Shown: piece after piece, positions 10,416-21,660 of the stretch
How the letters are laid out: each line of letters starts with the position of its first letter
Numbering within the stretch: the first letter of the stretch is position 1
NCBI RefSeq assembly: GCF_047511655.1
Contig: NC_133390.1
Location: forward strand, 163,468,583-163,532,582
DNA length: 64,000 bases
DNA from: Castor canadensis
Taxonomy: Eukaryota; Chordata; Mammalia; Rodentia; Castoridae
Direction: 5' to 3'
The notes under the pieces: generated by a model
What the model was told of the DNA's origin: nothing
What the model saw: the letters and a program-made list of their open reading frames with translations, nothing else
Database searches by the model: none
Position numbers and translations under genes: made by a program

Positions 10416-11309
10416 ATATCTTGGCTGAGGACTGTTCAATAAGGGAAACAAGTATCATATCCTGTCTATAAATCTCCTCTACTTGAAATTTGAATTTCTG
10501 GAGCCAAGACCCAAGGTGCCTCTCTCAGACCTCCAGACCATGTTCTGTTATCTTCCTGCCTCCCATCAGTCCTGCCCTATGCAGCTGCCATCCCATCAGT
10601 CTAGACACAAGAGCACTTGGAGACTGGCTGAGCAGACCCAAAAGTCTGGAAAATGCAGCGGCCCCCACTGGAGCCCTGAGAAGGCCTGGGGGACACTGTG
10701 CAGACTCCTAAGCCTCTGCAGGCACACAAGGAGGCCTCCTGTAAAGATGCTCTCCAGCCTTTCACAGAGCTCCTCAGGTCAGTTTGAGTTTCATGTGGAA
10801 TTCTCAGAATTTTTGCTCATGGAAATGCTGAACCCCATCCCAAGCCCACTCCATTTTCTGTGTGTTTTAGGTGAATGGGCATGTGAGGGTTTATTAAGTA
10901 AGAGGCAGCAAGGCTTGCAAACTTTTACTGCTCCTCTGAGCCTATAAACAGTTCCCCTCAATCCTTCTCAAGGAAATAAAACACGGAAGGAGGTAAGTCT
11001 TGGGACCCTGTGGTGAGGTGAGTCTGTTCCCAGTCTGAGGCTGCAACCCAGGCTGTGCTGTGGCAGTCCCTACTCTCTCCATTCTCCAGGGGAGGGAGAT
11101 AAAGGGGATCCACAGATTTGGAACCACTGGAAAGGAGGAAGCCTGAGCCATTTGGCTCATCTGTAAAAACTAGCAATGGGGTGATCTTGGAGGGACTGGA
11201 GGCAGCAAGAGGCCTCAGGAGGAGCCTGTAGACGCTCCGGGTGGCCAGAATCCATTATGAGCAAGAAGGTGGTGTGGAGCAGAGAAGGGACTGCAGACAG
11301 GGATCCAGA
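10416..11309. other. Unassigned; holds the longest non-repeat open frame (10483-10947)
   Basis: A 154-codon plus-strand frame overlaps a second frame at 10490-10711. It contains no transmembrane run, signal peptide, zinc finger or other motif that I recognise, and the composition (Ser, Pro, Leu, Cys-rich) is typical of chance frames in mildly GC-rich DNA. Minus-strand frames at 10942-11176 likewise lack motifs. I do not call a gene. Confidence 0.35.
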
Positions 11310-11480
11310 GTGCTGTGCTCTGTCCTGGTCTCTGCTGCCCTCCAGCCAAGTGGGCCTGAGTGAGTGACTTGACCTCTCTCAGCCTGTTTCCTCATCTGCA
11401 TATGGAGATGAGGAAACTCTTCATACTGGATGAATGCACAGAGAAATCACTGGAAAGCAACTAACACCATGCCCAGAATG
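11310..11480 (+). repeat. MIR SINE fossil
   Basis: Sense MIR: 'agtgacttgacctctctcag' then 'cctgtttcctcatctgcata' and a 'caactaacaccatgccc' end. Confidence 0.65.
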
Positions 11481-12449
11481 CGCACAGAAACAACATGACA
11501 AACCACTACTGAAAGTGTGGGTGGAATACACCAGTCCCGGGGATTATCAACATGAAGCCATATGAGGTTAACGTGAGTTGACAGAGGTCACTCCCTGCAA
11601 GTATGTCTTGGTAACAGGCCACAGGCTCTCCAGAAGCTGCTGTCTGAGGGGTCCACCTGTCACCACCACCAACTTCCTCCTCTGATTACACATGGCATCA
11701 GATGTTCTAATTCCAACCAGTGAGCGTCTTGAGCGGTATCTGGGCTTGAGATTGGGATAGACTTAGGATGACTTATAGCTGAGGGGTATGCTGGTGACTT
11801 GTAGCTGGGGGAGGGGGCATGCTGAACAGCCCAGAGTCTACCGTAGAAAGGAGAAATATAGAGACCGGCACCTAGGCCCAAACTCACCTGCCCAAAGAGA
11901 AAGCAAAACCTATGTTTCCAGAGTCACACTCAGCAAAGCCTCAGAACTTCCAGAGATTTCTTTTATTATTTTCTTTTATTATTTTTATTATTTTTACTCT
12001 GAGTTAAAATTTCATTTGTGGGGCAGGTTAACAGAAAGAAATTTCATTTCCAACATTCAAGGAATTGTAAAATTGATCACCAATGTAGGGAAAGTTACAG
12101 AGACATGCATTCTGCCCAACTGAAAGACAAAGATAAAACCAGAGTCCCAAAAAGTGTAAAAAGGTTGCTAGAGAACACTGAAATCAATTGAAATATAAGT
12201 AAGACCAAATCAATGTTTTAAGCCTTACCAAAGTCGCATTTATTTTTGAGTCAATAGTTAAAGTAAATGCAACAGAGCAATAATAATAATTCTATAGCAG
12301 TGCTTCATATCTAAAATTCCAGAGCCTGTCAAAAACTTCAAAGTGGAAAAAGAAAATGGAAAGAAAGAGGAGAAGAAAGTAAAGATATGCTAAAAATCCA
12401 TTATCAAAACAGCAGGAGCTAAGCTAACAGGCAGAGTACACAAATTGTA
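11481..12449. other. Unassigned sequence
   Basis: About 1 kb. A T/A-rich (TTTTATTA)n-like patch lies at 11955-11998. Frames at 11660-11887 (minus) and 11788-12123 (plus) show no domain. Confidence 0.3.
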
Positions 12450-12512
12450 AAAGTGGAAGGAAGTGAGGCAGGTAGGAAGGAAGGGAGGAAGCAAGGAAGG
12501 AAGGAAAGGATA
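12450..12512. repeat. (GGAA)n-rich tract
   Basis: Imperfect GGAA/GGAG units on the plus strand. Confidence 0.75.
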
Positions 12513-14213
12513 TAAAGGTATTGAAAATACCCAACAAAAAAAAGAAACCAAGGAAAAAATAAGGACGCATTAAGTTCCAAAATGATATAGAAGAATGAAT
12601 ATAATCTTAGGTATAAAAGTAAGTTTTAGCATACAAAAACAAAGATTTTGAATATAATTAGGCTCAAAATTTAAAGTCATCCAAATTTTATTTAAATTAT
12701 CAGTTAAAAATGTAATTAAAAGTAAACAATGATACAATATTACAAAAGGTAAATGATTAACTGGGAGAAAGAAACCCACTTTGTAATAATAAGAAGTTAA
12801 CACAAAAAAAGAAAAACAAAAAAGATACAGGGATAATGGTAACAGTTTTTTTTTTTTTTTTCCTTTTGGTGTGCCCACATTTTCTATGTTTTCTTCAATG
12901 TTCATAAAGAGAAAAAGGTTATAACAGCTTCCCTTTTCTGCCCTCCATATTTTCAAGTAAGTTAATGCAGCTCAGGCATCCCTTGGAAGATCCCCTGACC
13001 TTACATTCCCACCCCTAAATGGGCTCATTAGCTAAATACCCTTCTCAGAGACATGCCTAGCCAGCTTTTAAAACTAAAGAGCAGAGCGTGTGCATCTCTT
13101 CCCAGCTTTATGTGCAGCAATATCAGGTTGGTAACTTAAAATCTGCCAAGATGGCAATATTTACACCATGGGAATTAGTAAACGCAATAAATCAAGATCT
13201 CTTCCCAAGATAGTGAGGGCTGTGAAGCATTTATTATCACATCATTGTTTATGTTCCTAAAAGTCTGTGCATGTCCTTCCATAATTTTTATCATCTTGTA
13301 ATATGATGTATAGCTTATATTTTCCACCACTAATTCCTGAAACTTTCAGAAGTAAGATGTTTTGTCAGTTAATTCTTACTCACACCATAGACCTCATTGT
13401 GGAAAGACAACAAATTGTTGGAAGGAAAGAAAAAAAATGATAGAAGAAAGGCAAGATTGAAGGGACAAAGAGAGGAAAGGGAGAAAGACAGCTCTTTCTT
13501 CTTTCAGATGGAATGAGATTGTTTAATTATTCTTAGCTAACTCAAAATTCTCCAGCTATCACCAGGAGAAAGAGTCCTCATTCCTGATTCCTAAGAAGGA
13601 AAAAGCTTTCAAAAGCAGCCTCTAACATTTCAAACTTCCAGCCAGGCTCAGTCAGGAAGGTAGAATGAGATTGTTATTAAAAAAGGCATTCCTGAATCCG
13701 AATTCGAATAAGAAATCCCAGTTTTGCTAGAACGCTTTCCAGGGATTAACAATTCGAGTCTGTTTCCTCATTCAGCACATGAGAACCAGGAGAGCTCTCC
13801 CTCTCAGTACCTCCAATCCCCCCACTGAAGACCATGCATAAAGATAAGTACTTGAAACATGTCCCTATTTTGTTCCTACCCAACGACAAAATGTGTTGAA
13901 ATCTCTTTAAGAATTATTTTTCTGCTATAACTTAGTAAGTATTTTTTGGTAGTGATTTATTTAAGTATTATGCTCTTAAGTTAATATGCAATAACATATC
14001 ATCATTAATAAAAGCTCATTTTCTTTATGAACATGTAGACCCAGGTCAAAAGAAGTGTCAAAGACCAAGAAACCTGATGATGGTAAGCAAAAGAAAACAG
14101 AAAACAGTAGCTAGCTCAACTGGTTCAACCAGATTTCCTGAGACAGGCTAAATGCAACCACTGAGCTATTATTTCTATTGTCTTTTTCAAGTTCCTCCAG
14201 ATTGCATATGCCA
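12513..14213. other. Unassigned AT-rich sequence
   Basis: About 1.7 kb. The 128-codon minus frame at 12570-12956 is a low-complexity Phe/Leu/Ile/Asn frame in AT-rich DNA and includes a poly-Lys run from a T tract (12845-12862). It is not a credible gene. The 12550-12850 part may be a very old L1 piece, but I could not anchor it. Confidence 0.3.
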
Positions 14214-14256
14214 GTATGTGCATGTGTGTGTGTGTGCATGCATGTGTGCGCGTGCG

Positions 14257-14300
<44 letters not shown>

Positions 14301-14304
14301 TGTA
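14214..14304. repeat. (TG)n microsatellite with CG and CATG variants
   Basis: Long alternating purine-pyrimidine tract with GCGCGTGCG inside. Frames across it on both strands are artefacts. Confidence 0.95.
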
Positions 14305-14349
14305 TTTGGAGGACAGAGGGAAACAGAAACCACTAATTATTGAGTAGCA

Positions 14350-15010
14350 ACTGGATTGGCTCACTGGTTCGACAAATATTGACAGAACCATGTGCCAGGC
14401 ACTAACCCAGTCCCTGGGGAGACAAATGAATAAGACAAACTTTTAAAGTGCACAGTTCATTTGGAGCAATGGGACAGAGAGAAAGTAATAAGAAACAAAT
14501 AAAACAATATAATCACACATTGTTATAAGCTCTAGTCAGGAATGAAACAGTGTGTGTACCTTGCAAAGGGAGATGCTGTAGGTATTTATTGGAGAGACAG
14601 AAAAGATTTCTCTAAGGTGACATTTTAAGCTAATATATTAACTAAAGAATGGAAAGAAAACGACCATGCAAAGGACCAGGAGAGAAGCATTTTCAGCAAA
14701 GAAACAGCAGAGGTGAAGATCTAAGGCGAAGAAGAAATCAGTACAATAAAAGAACACAAAGGAGGTCTATGTGGCTAGAGGAGGAGTTGAGCAAGGCTGA
14801 GTACAGGAGATAAAGTTAGAGAGCAGACAGGTAGTAAACATGCAGGACATGATAAAGAGTTGAGACTTTAATGTAATTGCAAAGGGGAATGATTGAAGCT
14901 CAAAAACAGTGGACAGACATAATCTGGCTTCGATAAAAGTTTTCATCTGAGTATTGTATAAAGAGTAGACTCAGGGGTCAGGATAAGAGCAGGGAGACCA
15001 CTTGAGCTGC
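14350..15010 (-). repeat. Ancient L2-like interspersed repeat, longest copy here
   Basis: Plus orientation reads 'ccatgtgccaggcactaacc', 'ctggggagacaaatgaataa', then 'tctctaaggtgacattttaa', 'ggaggtctatgtggctag' and 'gcagacaggtagtaaacat', ending in 'gagcagggagaccacttgag'. This is the order of a widespread old mammalian repeat whose head resembles antisense L2. Confidence 0.55.
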
Positions 15011-15109
15011 TATGTCACATGCTTTCATCCTGCTCTGGAACTGAGAGGCAAGGGAAGAACTTAGTGCATGTCCATTAAATTCCTGCAAAGTTTTCAAATG
15101 TGGAGCCAC

Positions 15110-15260
15110 TTGTTCGAAAGGGAACCCTTGCTATCTCCATGTCTTTCTCACACTTCTGTTGGTAAAATCTTGGGCCAATGACATCACCTCTTAGAACCTC
15201 AGTGTCCGTTTGTAAAAGCAGTTTAGCTGAATCTTCCAGAGTGTCCAGTAAATATTATAC
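15110..15260 (+). repeat. Probable MIR fossil
   Basis: 'aatgacatcacctcttagaa', 'cctcagtgtccgtttgtaaa' and 'gtgtccagtaaatattatac' fit the middle and end of sense MIR. Strongly diverged. Confidence 0.4.
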
Positions 15261-15646
15261 TCCTTGGTTTCTTGGAAAGGAAAATGACTCAGTTCTGCTG
15301 GAAGTAGACCAGGTAGCTCCAGGCAGTTCTTAGGGCCTGGATACAGTCAGGCTTGGGTGGAGCCTGAAAGGGGCCAGGGTGGAGAACCAGAGGAGCCTGG
15401 GTACCTGATTATGCAGTGCAAAGTCCCACGTCCCAGACTGCAAACCTTCAGCTCAGGAATGCAGCTTAGGTGGGGCCTCCTGGTGATGGAAACAGCAGAG
15501 AGAAAACCAGGAGGCAGTTAAAAAAAGTGCAGATGAATATTTAAATAATTGTGGGGTGGCAAAACATTGCTAAATTGAAAAGTAAAGGCAGAAAACATAA
15601 AGACAAAGTTTGATCCGATTTATTTCATAAAATACACAAAATTAAA
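15261..15646. other. Unassigned sequence
   Basis: Includes a relatively GC-rich stretch (15310-15500). No gene or repeat recognised. Confidence 0.3.
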
Positions 15647-15775
15647 ATCATGAGCCAAGTGTGGTATGCATGCCTGAAGTCCCAGCACTGAGACTGAGGC
15701 CAGAGTGATCATAAGTTTGAGGCCAGCCTTGGCTATATAGCAAGGCCTTGTCTCAAAACAAAACAAAAATGAAAT
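15647..15775 (+). repeat. B1-like SINE
   Basis: 'gcatgcctgaagtcccagca', 'gaggccagccttggctata', 'aaggccttgtctcaaaaca' and an A-rich tail define a short 7SL-derived SINE. Confidence 0.85.
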
Positions 15776-15829
15776 AATAATTATTCTTTAAAAGTAATAA
15801 AATCATGAATAATTAATTTAAATTGGCAA

Positions 15830-16540
15830 AAGATACAAACATGCATTTATCAGAGAGATAAGTGGCCCCATGGCAAGATGTTAAATAATATTCATAATCA
15901 GAAAAAATACAAATCAAGTAATACAGTGCTTTACTAGAAAGTATGAAGCTCTCAATTCAAACCCTAGTACCACCACCAAAAAAAAAAAAAAAAAAATTGC
16001 AAATCAAGTCAACTCTGATCTAGGATTTATACACATTCAATTGGTAAAAATCAAAACATTCCAATAATAAGTATGGAGCGGATTTACATCTATAAGATTT
16101 CTTATGAATTCCTGGTGAAGCAAACATAGACTTACTACCTTGGAAAATAATTGAGTGATGTTTTCTAATATTAAACACTTATATAGTCTATGACCCAGCA
16201 ACTCATAGATTTAATTATATACGTATGTCAGAGCACATGGCCAGAAATATTCAGAGCTCTACTATTCATAATAGCAAAAGCTTAAAAACCACTCAAATAT
16301 CCACTGATGAGAAAGTAAATCTGTAAAAATGGTATATTTATACAATGATAAAACACAGTGTCATGATACACAACCATGACACTTTAGCAAAATGGTATTA
16401 AGTGAATAAAGTAGCAAAAGATTGTATGTAAGTCTTTTAGGCTACTAGAAAATTCTATATCCTCATATGAGAAATAGATGGGTATTTACTATAAGTAAAA
16501 AGTTCACTGAACTCTATACTTAATATTTTGTGTATGTTGT
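15830..16540 (+). mobile_element. Ancient L1 (L1M-type) ORF2 3' region, split by an ID-like SINE
   Basis: Landmarks of the sense 3' half of mammalian L1 ORF2: 'atgacccagcaactcataga', 'ttcataatagcaaaagctt', 'aaatatccactgatgagaa' and 'taagtgaataaagtagcaaa'. No frame stays open for a useful length. The element is interrupted at 15920-15999. Confidence 0.6.
15920..15999 (+). repeat. ID-like (tRNA-derived) SINE with perfect 10-bp TSD
   Basis: The insert keeps the ID-like 3' body ('caattcaaaccctagtacca') and an A tail of about 18 bases. Flanking copies of caaatcaagt at 15910-15919 and 16000-16009 are identical. This is a clean retroposition into the older L1. Confidence 0.85.
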
Positions 16541-16864
16541 TGTATCTATATTGTAAATCAAAAAAATTGTTCCTTAAAGAATTGCATATTCTTTTTGTTA
16601 AGTTATAAACCACAAAGTTTAAAAAAAAAAAACCTGCTTTTTAATACTACAGCTTCATTCTTATTTAATTAAGCTAAATAAATATGTATTAGGATGATGA
16701 TGACCTCAAAGAAGAGGAAGTAAGATGGATTGGGGAGGGGGACCAACCATGTTTATATGTGGGTTTTTTGTCAAGGGATTAGATGGAATTTGGGAAGGTG
16801 GTTCCAGATGTCTATTAAACAGTCAACGCAACGAAGAAATAACAAATATAAATAAAATAAGTAT
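16541..16864. other. Unassigned AT-rich sequence
   Basis: An A run lies at 16620-16632. No other recognised feature. Confidence 0.3.
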
Positions 16865-17040
16865 TGGTTAATTATATATGCTAACTTGACTGAGCCATGG
16901 GATACACAGATATTTGACAAAACATTATTTCTGGGTATGTCTGTGAGGCTGTTTCAGTAGACTGAGTAGGCAATGGCCTTCTCCCAGTGAGGGTGGGATT
17001 CAAGAGGGTGGCCTAAAGAGATTAAAGGCTGAGTATGAAA

Positions 17041-17091
<51 letters not shown>

Positions 17092-17092
17092 A

Positions 17093-17138
<46 letters not shown>

Positions 17139-17335
17139 CTGTGTGTGCTCGACTGTCTTCAAACTGGGACACCAGTCTTTTCCTAGCTTCAAACTCAGAC
17201 TAAACTTCTACCTTCAGCTTTTCTGGGACATCAGCTTATCAACTGCAAGTGTATTAAGTGCATTTTCCATCGGTGATATTTTCAACTTGCAGGGGCTTAT
17301 TGGAATATAAATGTCATCTGTCATGGAATACCTGG
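16865..17335 (+). mobile_element. LTR-like mammalian repeat interrupted by a microsatellite
   Basis: 'gctaacttgactgagccatg', 'cattatttctgggtatgtct', 'gtgaggctgtttcagtagac' and, after the microsatellite, 'ctgggacaccagtcttttcc' and 'cttttctgggacatcagctt' follow the order of a common mammalian LTR-like repeat. The family name is uncertain. Confidence 0.45.
17043..17136. repeat. Composite (CT)n-(TG)n microsatellite
   Basis: A nearly pure CT tract (17044-17088) is followed by about 10 bp and then pure GT (17096-17136). Frames across it in both directions are artefacts. Confidence 0.95.
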
Positions 17336-17336
17336 A

Positions 17337-17639
17337 AGGGGGGGAAGGAAGAGAGATAAAAAGAAGGATCACAGCTAATCAATTCTGTATATCTCCACTC
17401 TGAAAAGAAAAGAAGAAAATCCTACTGGAAATGAAAATTCAAAATCAAATGACTAACTTAGAAGAAACATTTTAATATCTGTATATGTAACAAAAAAGTA
17501 GTTAATACTCTTACTATATGATGAGTAATTTTAGCTCAAAAAGTTGGAAAAAGCAAATACTTCAATTGATAACATGTAAAACACTTAATCAGGAGTGTTT
17601 CAAAGAATAAAATGTAAAAAGCAAAGGTAAAATGTTAAA
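17337..17639. other. Unassigned AT-rich sequence
   Basis: Possibly the upstream continuation of the L1 fragment that follows, but too diverged to claim. Confidence 0.3.
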
Positions 17640-18910
17640 CCTTACTTGGAAATAATATAAAATTGCCTTTTTCACATATATCAGAATATTTGGAGCCAGG
17701 TTTCTCATCATCATTGAAGAAGTTCACAAACAGAAAAATAAAAGAGTAGTGTGGTATACACTGAATGGTCCTAGAAGGAATGAGATTCCAAAGCATCCAG
17801 ATCTGCTAATACCATCCTCCAGTGAAATGAATAAAAATATCTCAGAAAATAGACAGATACCAGGAATGGAACATAGAAAATAGGACATAAGCCTGAAACA
17901 TTGTGTTGCAGTAAAAAAAAGAAAGCACCACAGGTTGTATTTCCAGCACTCAGGAGGCTAAAGCAGGAGGATTGCGAGTTCCAGGCCAGCCTGGGGAATA
18001 TAGCAAGACCCTTTCTCTAGAAAAGAAAAGATTTTAAAAAGTAAAAAAATGTTCAAAGAATGATAGGGACATGTCATAAAGAGCTAGGGGCCAGCTTGAA
18101 GGGATTCCTACTAGTAACAATTTGAACATCAAAAATGGATTATGATCCATTATTAAGAATCCATGAATCTGTGATAATGTAAATAATAAATGAATGAATG
18201 AAAATTGGAGAGAAGATAAAAGTCTTCCGTACTGAATTTGTCAACTTGTAAATAGTAATAATGGTGTTAGAAAACCATTTTTGGGTGCTAGAACTAAAGG
18301 TTGAATGTTTGATGAGAAGCATCAGACTTTGCACAGTCTCAAAGTATTTATCTACAAAAGGAGTAAAACAGAAAACAAATAATCTTACAGTGGAGATATC
18401 TTGGAGACAGCCCCAGAAAGAAGTGACCAAAGTGAATACCTTTAAAAATGGGTAAAGTAACATCATATATCTCCTAATATGCTGTACCAAGAAGAAAATA
18501 GTACTTCTTTAGTTTTCCTACAAAAAATATGTAGCCTGAATCTAATCACGAAGAAACACTAGATAACCCAACTTGAGAAACACTCTACAAAATAACTGAC
18601 TTGCATTCTTCATAAATATCAAGACCTAAAAACACCAAGAAACTGTTACAGAACAAAGATAACTAAAGAGACATGACAACTAATATAGTGTGCAACTCAG
18701 TATTAAATCTTGGATTGGGAAAAAACAAATCATTAAAAATGATAATATTGGTAAAGTATGAATATAGAATATGGGTAAATAACAGTATTGTAGCAATGTT
18801 AAATTTCATCATCTTGACAATTGCACTATGGTCAGGTTAAAAGATGTCTTTGTTTTTATGTATATATACTCACTTATTTGATAAATGACCACAATATCTC
18901 CAAACCTACT
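17640..18910 (+). mobile_element. Ancient L1 (L1M-type) 3' end, split by a B1
   Basis: Familiar L1M 3'-end landmarks in order: 'atgaataaaaatatctcaga', 'cctaatatgctgtaccaag', 'gcctgaatctaatcacgaag', 'caaaataactgacttgcat', 'aactaaagagacatgacaac', 'taaatcttggattggg' and 'acaattgcactatggtcag'. This is non-coding 3' UTR, broken by a B1 at 17925-18040. The frames at 18140-18490 are shadows. Confidence 0.6.
17925..18040 (+). repeat. B1-like SINE
   Basis: 'tatttccagcactcaggagg', 'aaagcaggaggattgcgag', 'ccaggccagcctggggaata' and an A-rich tail. Its 5' end is truncated or eroded. It lies within the L1M segment. Confidence 0.85.
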
Positions 18911-18968
18911 CTTATATAGTTTAAGAGGGAAAGCAGAGGTAAAATATAGGGACAAAAGTAGAAATAGA

Positions 18969-19257
18969 AGCTGGGTGCTGCTAGCTCATGCCTTTTCTCC
19001 TAGCTACTTCAGAGGCAGGAATTGGAAGAACTGTGGTTTAAGTCCAACCCAGGTAAAAAGTTCATGAAACTCCATCTCAATCTCAACCAATGGCTGAGTT
19101 TGATGGTATGGATGGGTGCAGTTGTACAGTCGTCCCAGCATGCAGGAAGCACAAATAAGAGGAGGCTGGAGGATTGGCTCAAGTGGTAGTACGCTTGCTT
19201 AGCAAGCACAAGGCCTTGAATCCAACCCCCAGTACTGCAAAAAAAAAATTTTAAAAA
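18969..19257 (+). repeat. Composite B1-B1-ID SINE with TSD
   Basis: Three modules: a B1-like left unit ('ctgggtgctgctagctcatg' to 'actccatctcaatctcaacc'), a second B1-like unit ('tggatgggtgcagttgtaca' to 'gaagcacaaataagaggagg'), and an ID-like unit ('gattggctcaagtggtagta' to 'ccaacccccagtactgc') with an A tail. agaaataga flanks it at 18960-18968 and 19258-19266, so all three modules inserted as one unit. Confidence 0.85.
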
Positions 19258-19269
19258 AGAAATAGAGAT

Positions 19270-19850
19270 AGAAGTGTGTGTGGAGAGAGAGGAAAATGCA
19301 ATGCTTCTACAGACACACATGTACAAAAAAAGACAAAATAGAAAATGCAAACAATTAGTGAATATGTACAAAAGGTACATAGGTGTTCCTTGTACTATTA
19401 TCACAAAATACAAAATTTATTTTGTAATATATATACACATACATACTATACCTAAAGTAAGTGGGAAGTACCATAATGTACTAGCTAGTGGGGAGCAAAA
19501 ACTCAGTATTACTTTCCTGAGTGTGGACAATATGGCAATGTATATGGCACCATATAACTTTGACTTAGCAATATGGACATATGTACACAGACGCATATAA
19601 ATCCAGAGCAATCATAGTAATTTCAGACCAATAATAGGAAGAAGCCAGTTGAGCAAATTGTGAAATATCCACTCAGTGGAATAAAAGTACAATCTTTAAA
19701 AACCTTAATACAGAAAGCTACTTTATTATGTGGCAGTTTTTTCTGCAGTATAGTAGGCGAAACAGCTAGCAACAAAATAAAAAGAATGTGTAATTCAAGT
19801 CAATTTTTTCCAAAAAAAAGTCATATTATGACAGATTATGTTATTGGCCA
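19270..19850 (+). mobile_element. Probable ancient L1 ORF2-derived fragment
   Basis: Weak L1 3'-half features: 'aaatatccactcagtggaat', 'aagtacaatctttaaaaa' and 'acagctagcaacaaaataaa'. AT-rich, with no usable frame. Could be unrelated AT-rich DNA. Confidence 0.35.
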
Positions 19851-19859
19851 TAATTCTTG

Positions 19860-20260
19860 ACTCCTCTCTGAATATAGACCTTTTACCCTGACTTTTGAAT
19901 CAGTTATGTGACTGGCTTTGACCAATAGAATAAGGTGAAAACATGTGCAGGCCACGTCCAACCTATGTCATAAGGGCCTTCACACACTCTCACTTGTTTT
20001 CTTGCATTTCTGCCCATCTCCATGAGAAGAGTGTAAGTGAACTGGGTTTTATTCCCTGAAGGAAAATGAAGGCCACATGGAGAAGGGCAGAGTCCTCACC
20101 AGGCCAAGTTCATACAAAGACAAGTTGGCTTCAGATGTACTTTAACTTTGTAAGAAGCGAGTGCTGCATGAGGGCCTGAGAGAGACTTGGGATGGCAGCA
20201 CATTTCTGGCAGTAGCTGATTGTTAACTATCTGAAGTAATTCCTCAAATCTTCTGTGGGA
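19860..20260 (+). mobile_element. Probable old LTR-like repeat
   Basis: 'gtgactggctttgaccaata' near the start, then 'tgtcataagggccttcacac', then 'gaaggccacatggagaaggg', follow the layout of MLT/MaLR-class LTRs, but the 3' end is not clear. Confidence 0.35.
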
Positions 20261-21216
20261 TACCTCTTCCTTACATCATTTCAGATGAATTTTAGTTTCT
20301 TTTTACTTTGTTTACTTATATTTGCTAAATATTTAAGTGTACCTGTATTGCCTTTGTAATAAGAAAAAACTGAGCCATCAAAAATGAGGAAGCAGAAAAA
20401 TAATTGCTACATGACAATAGATGACTTAAAAGTAGGAATTCTTTGTTCAGAGGGGGAAAGAGGAAGAATGAGAAGAAATAGGGAGGGAGGGAAGGAAGGA
20501 GAGAGAGAGGGCAAAAAGAAGTATTTGTCATTTCATTCTATGGAGAAAAAATGGATAAAGAAGTAGAATTCACTTAGTAAGGAATTGTACCCTCACCTGG
20601 GGCCTCTGTGACCCCCATGAGCAGAGAAGGGCAGAATGGTAGCTGGATATCAGTCTCTCCTGGGCTGCTGTCCTTGTCATCAGCCAGATGAGAATGGTAG
20701 AAAGACTGCAGTCACTGATGGAAACCTACACTTGTTCAGGCAACTGCAAGAGTAATGTCTGCAGCAGAGTGGCAGGACTTTTATTTATGCACTTTCTTGT
20801 GTATTTATTTATCCTGTCAAAGGCATTTTCAAACTTGTCATTTTAACCCCAAAAAATTTTTCATCCATTTTGGAATTTCAATCACCATGTCACTGAATGG
20901 TGAAGATGATGTAGGGGCAGCCCAGCTCCTTTGAGCTGCATAAATCCCATGGCCTCGGCTTCCAGGTACACTAGTCCCCTAGTGACCTGCTGCCAAAAAC
21001 ACTCAACCAAAGGAAGCTGGACCCTGGCTGTGAAGTGGCATTCTTGTGAACGATTCCTGAATGATAGCTTGCTTCTTGCCCTTGAATCATGATTAAATCC
21101 TAATAAAATACTCTCTTTTCAGGGTCTCTAGTTTCTAAAGTGGCAAATGGAACCTAAGAATCCATCTGGTCATGACTCTAGGCTGAGAAAGAAATAAATG
21201 TTCCAGGAAAAGTAGT
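20261..21216. other. Unassigned sequence with a GGAA-rich patch
   Basis: A purine-rich GGGA/GGAA patch lies at 20455-20520. Otherwise unique DNA without recognised features. Confidence 0.35.
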
Positions 21217-21660
21217 TTGTCGGTCACCTGCCTGTTTTCAGATCCATTCCTCGTCATTCCTCTGCTCTGCTTTATATTGTACAGAGCTGTACCCTTCAAC
21301 TTACATTGCCCAGATCCCTTGAAATGGGTTTCTAATTAGGATTGGCCAACCCTAATTAGAGGTACTTTTGGGGTTCGGGGAGAGGAAGATGCCCAAACAT
21401 TTCACTCCATCACTCTTCCTTCAGGCCAGTGACTGGAACTCTTCCATTCCTCCCCCTGATGTTGAGTAACCCTAGCTCTCAGGTTCCCAGGCTCTGCTAC
21501 CACTACTCCCTCCCTCTTGTGCATGTATGCCACTATGTGACATTTTATTTCTGATGTTGTGGCACCAATATTCATATAACTACTCTCCTTTCCTTAGTCG
21601 CTTCTACTCCAGGTTAAGCTCTTCAAATTCCTATATATTAAAGTTGCTGAAATATTTTAC
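21217..21660 (+). repeat. Probable old interspersed repeat (LTR-like)
   Basis: 'ggtcacctgcctgttttcag', 'tccattcctcgtcattcctc', 'tgctctgctttatattgtac' and 'tgaaatgggtttctaattag' match a common mammalian repeat that I recognise but cannot name securely. Confidence 0.4.

Noticed and set aside
12570..12956. 128-codon minus frame that looks membrane-like (Phe/Leu/Ile runs)
   Set aside because: AT-rich low-complexity DNA with a T-tract-derived poly-Lys. Hydrophobicity follows from base composition.
14125..14391. His/Thr-rich minus frame and Cys/Val-rich plus frame
   Set aside because: Translation of a TG/CA tract.
16954..17310. Arg/Glu- and Ser/Leu-rich frames
   Set aside because: Translation of the CT/TG tract in either direction.
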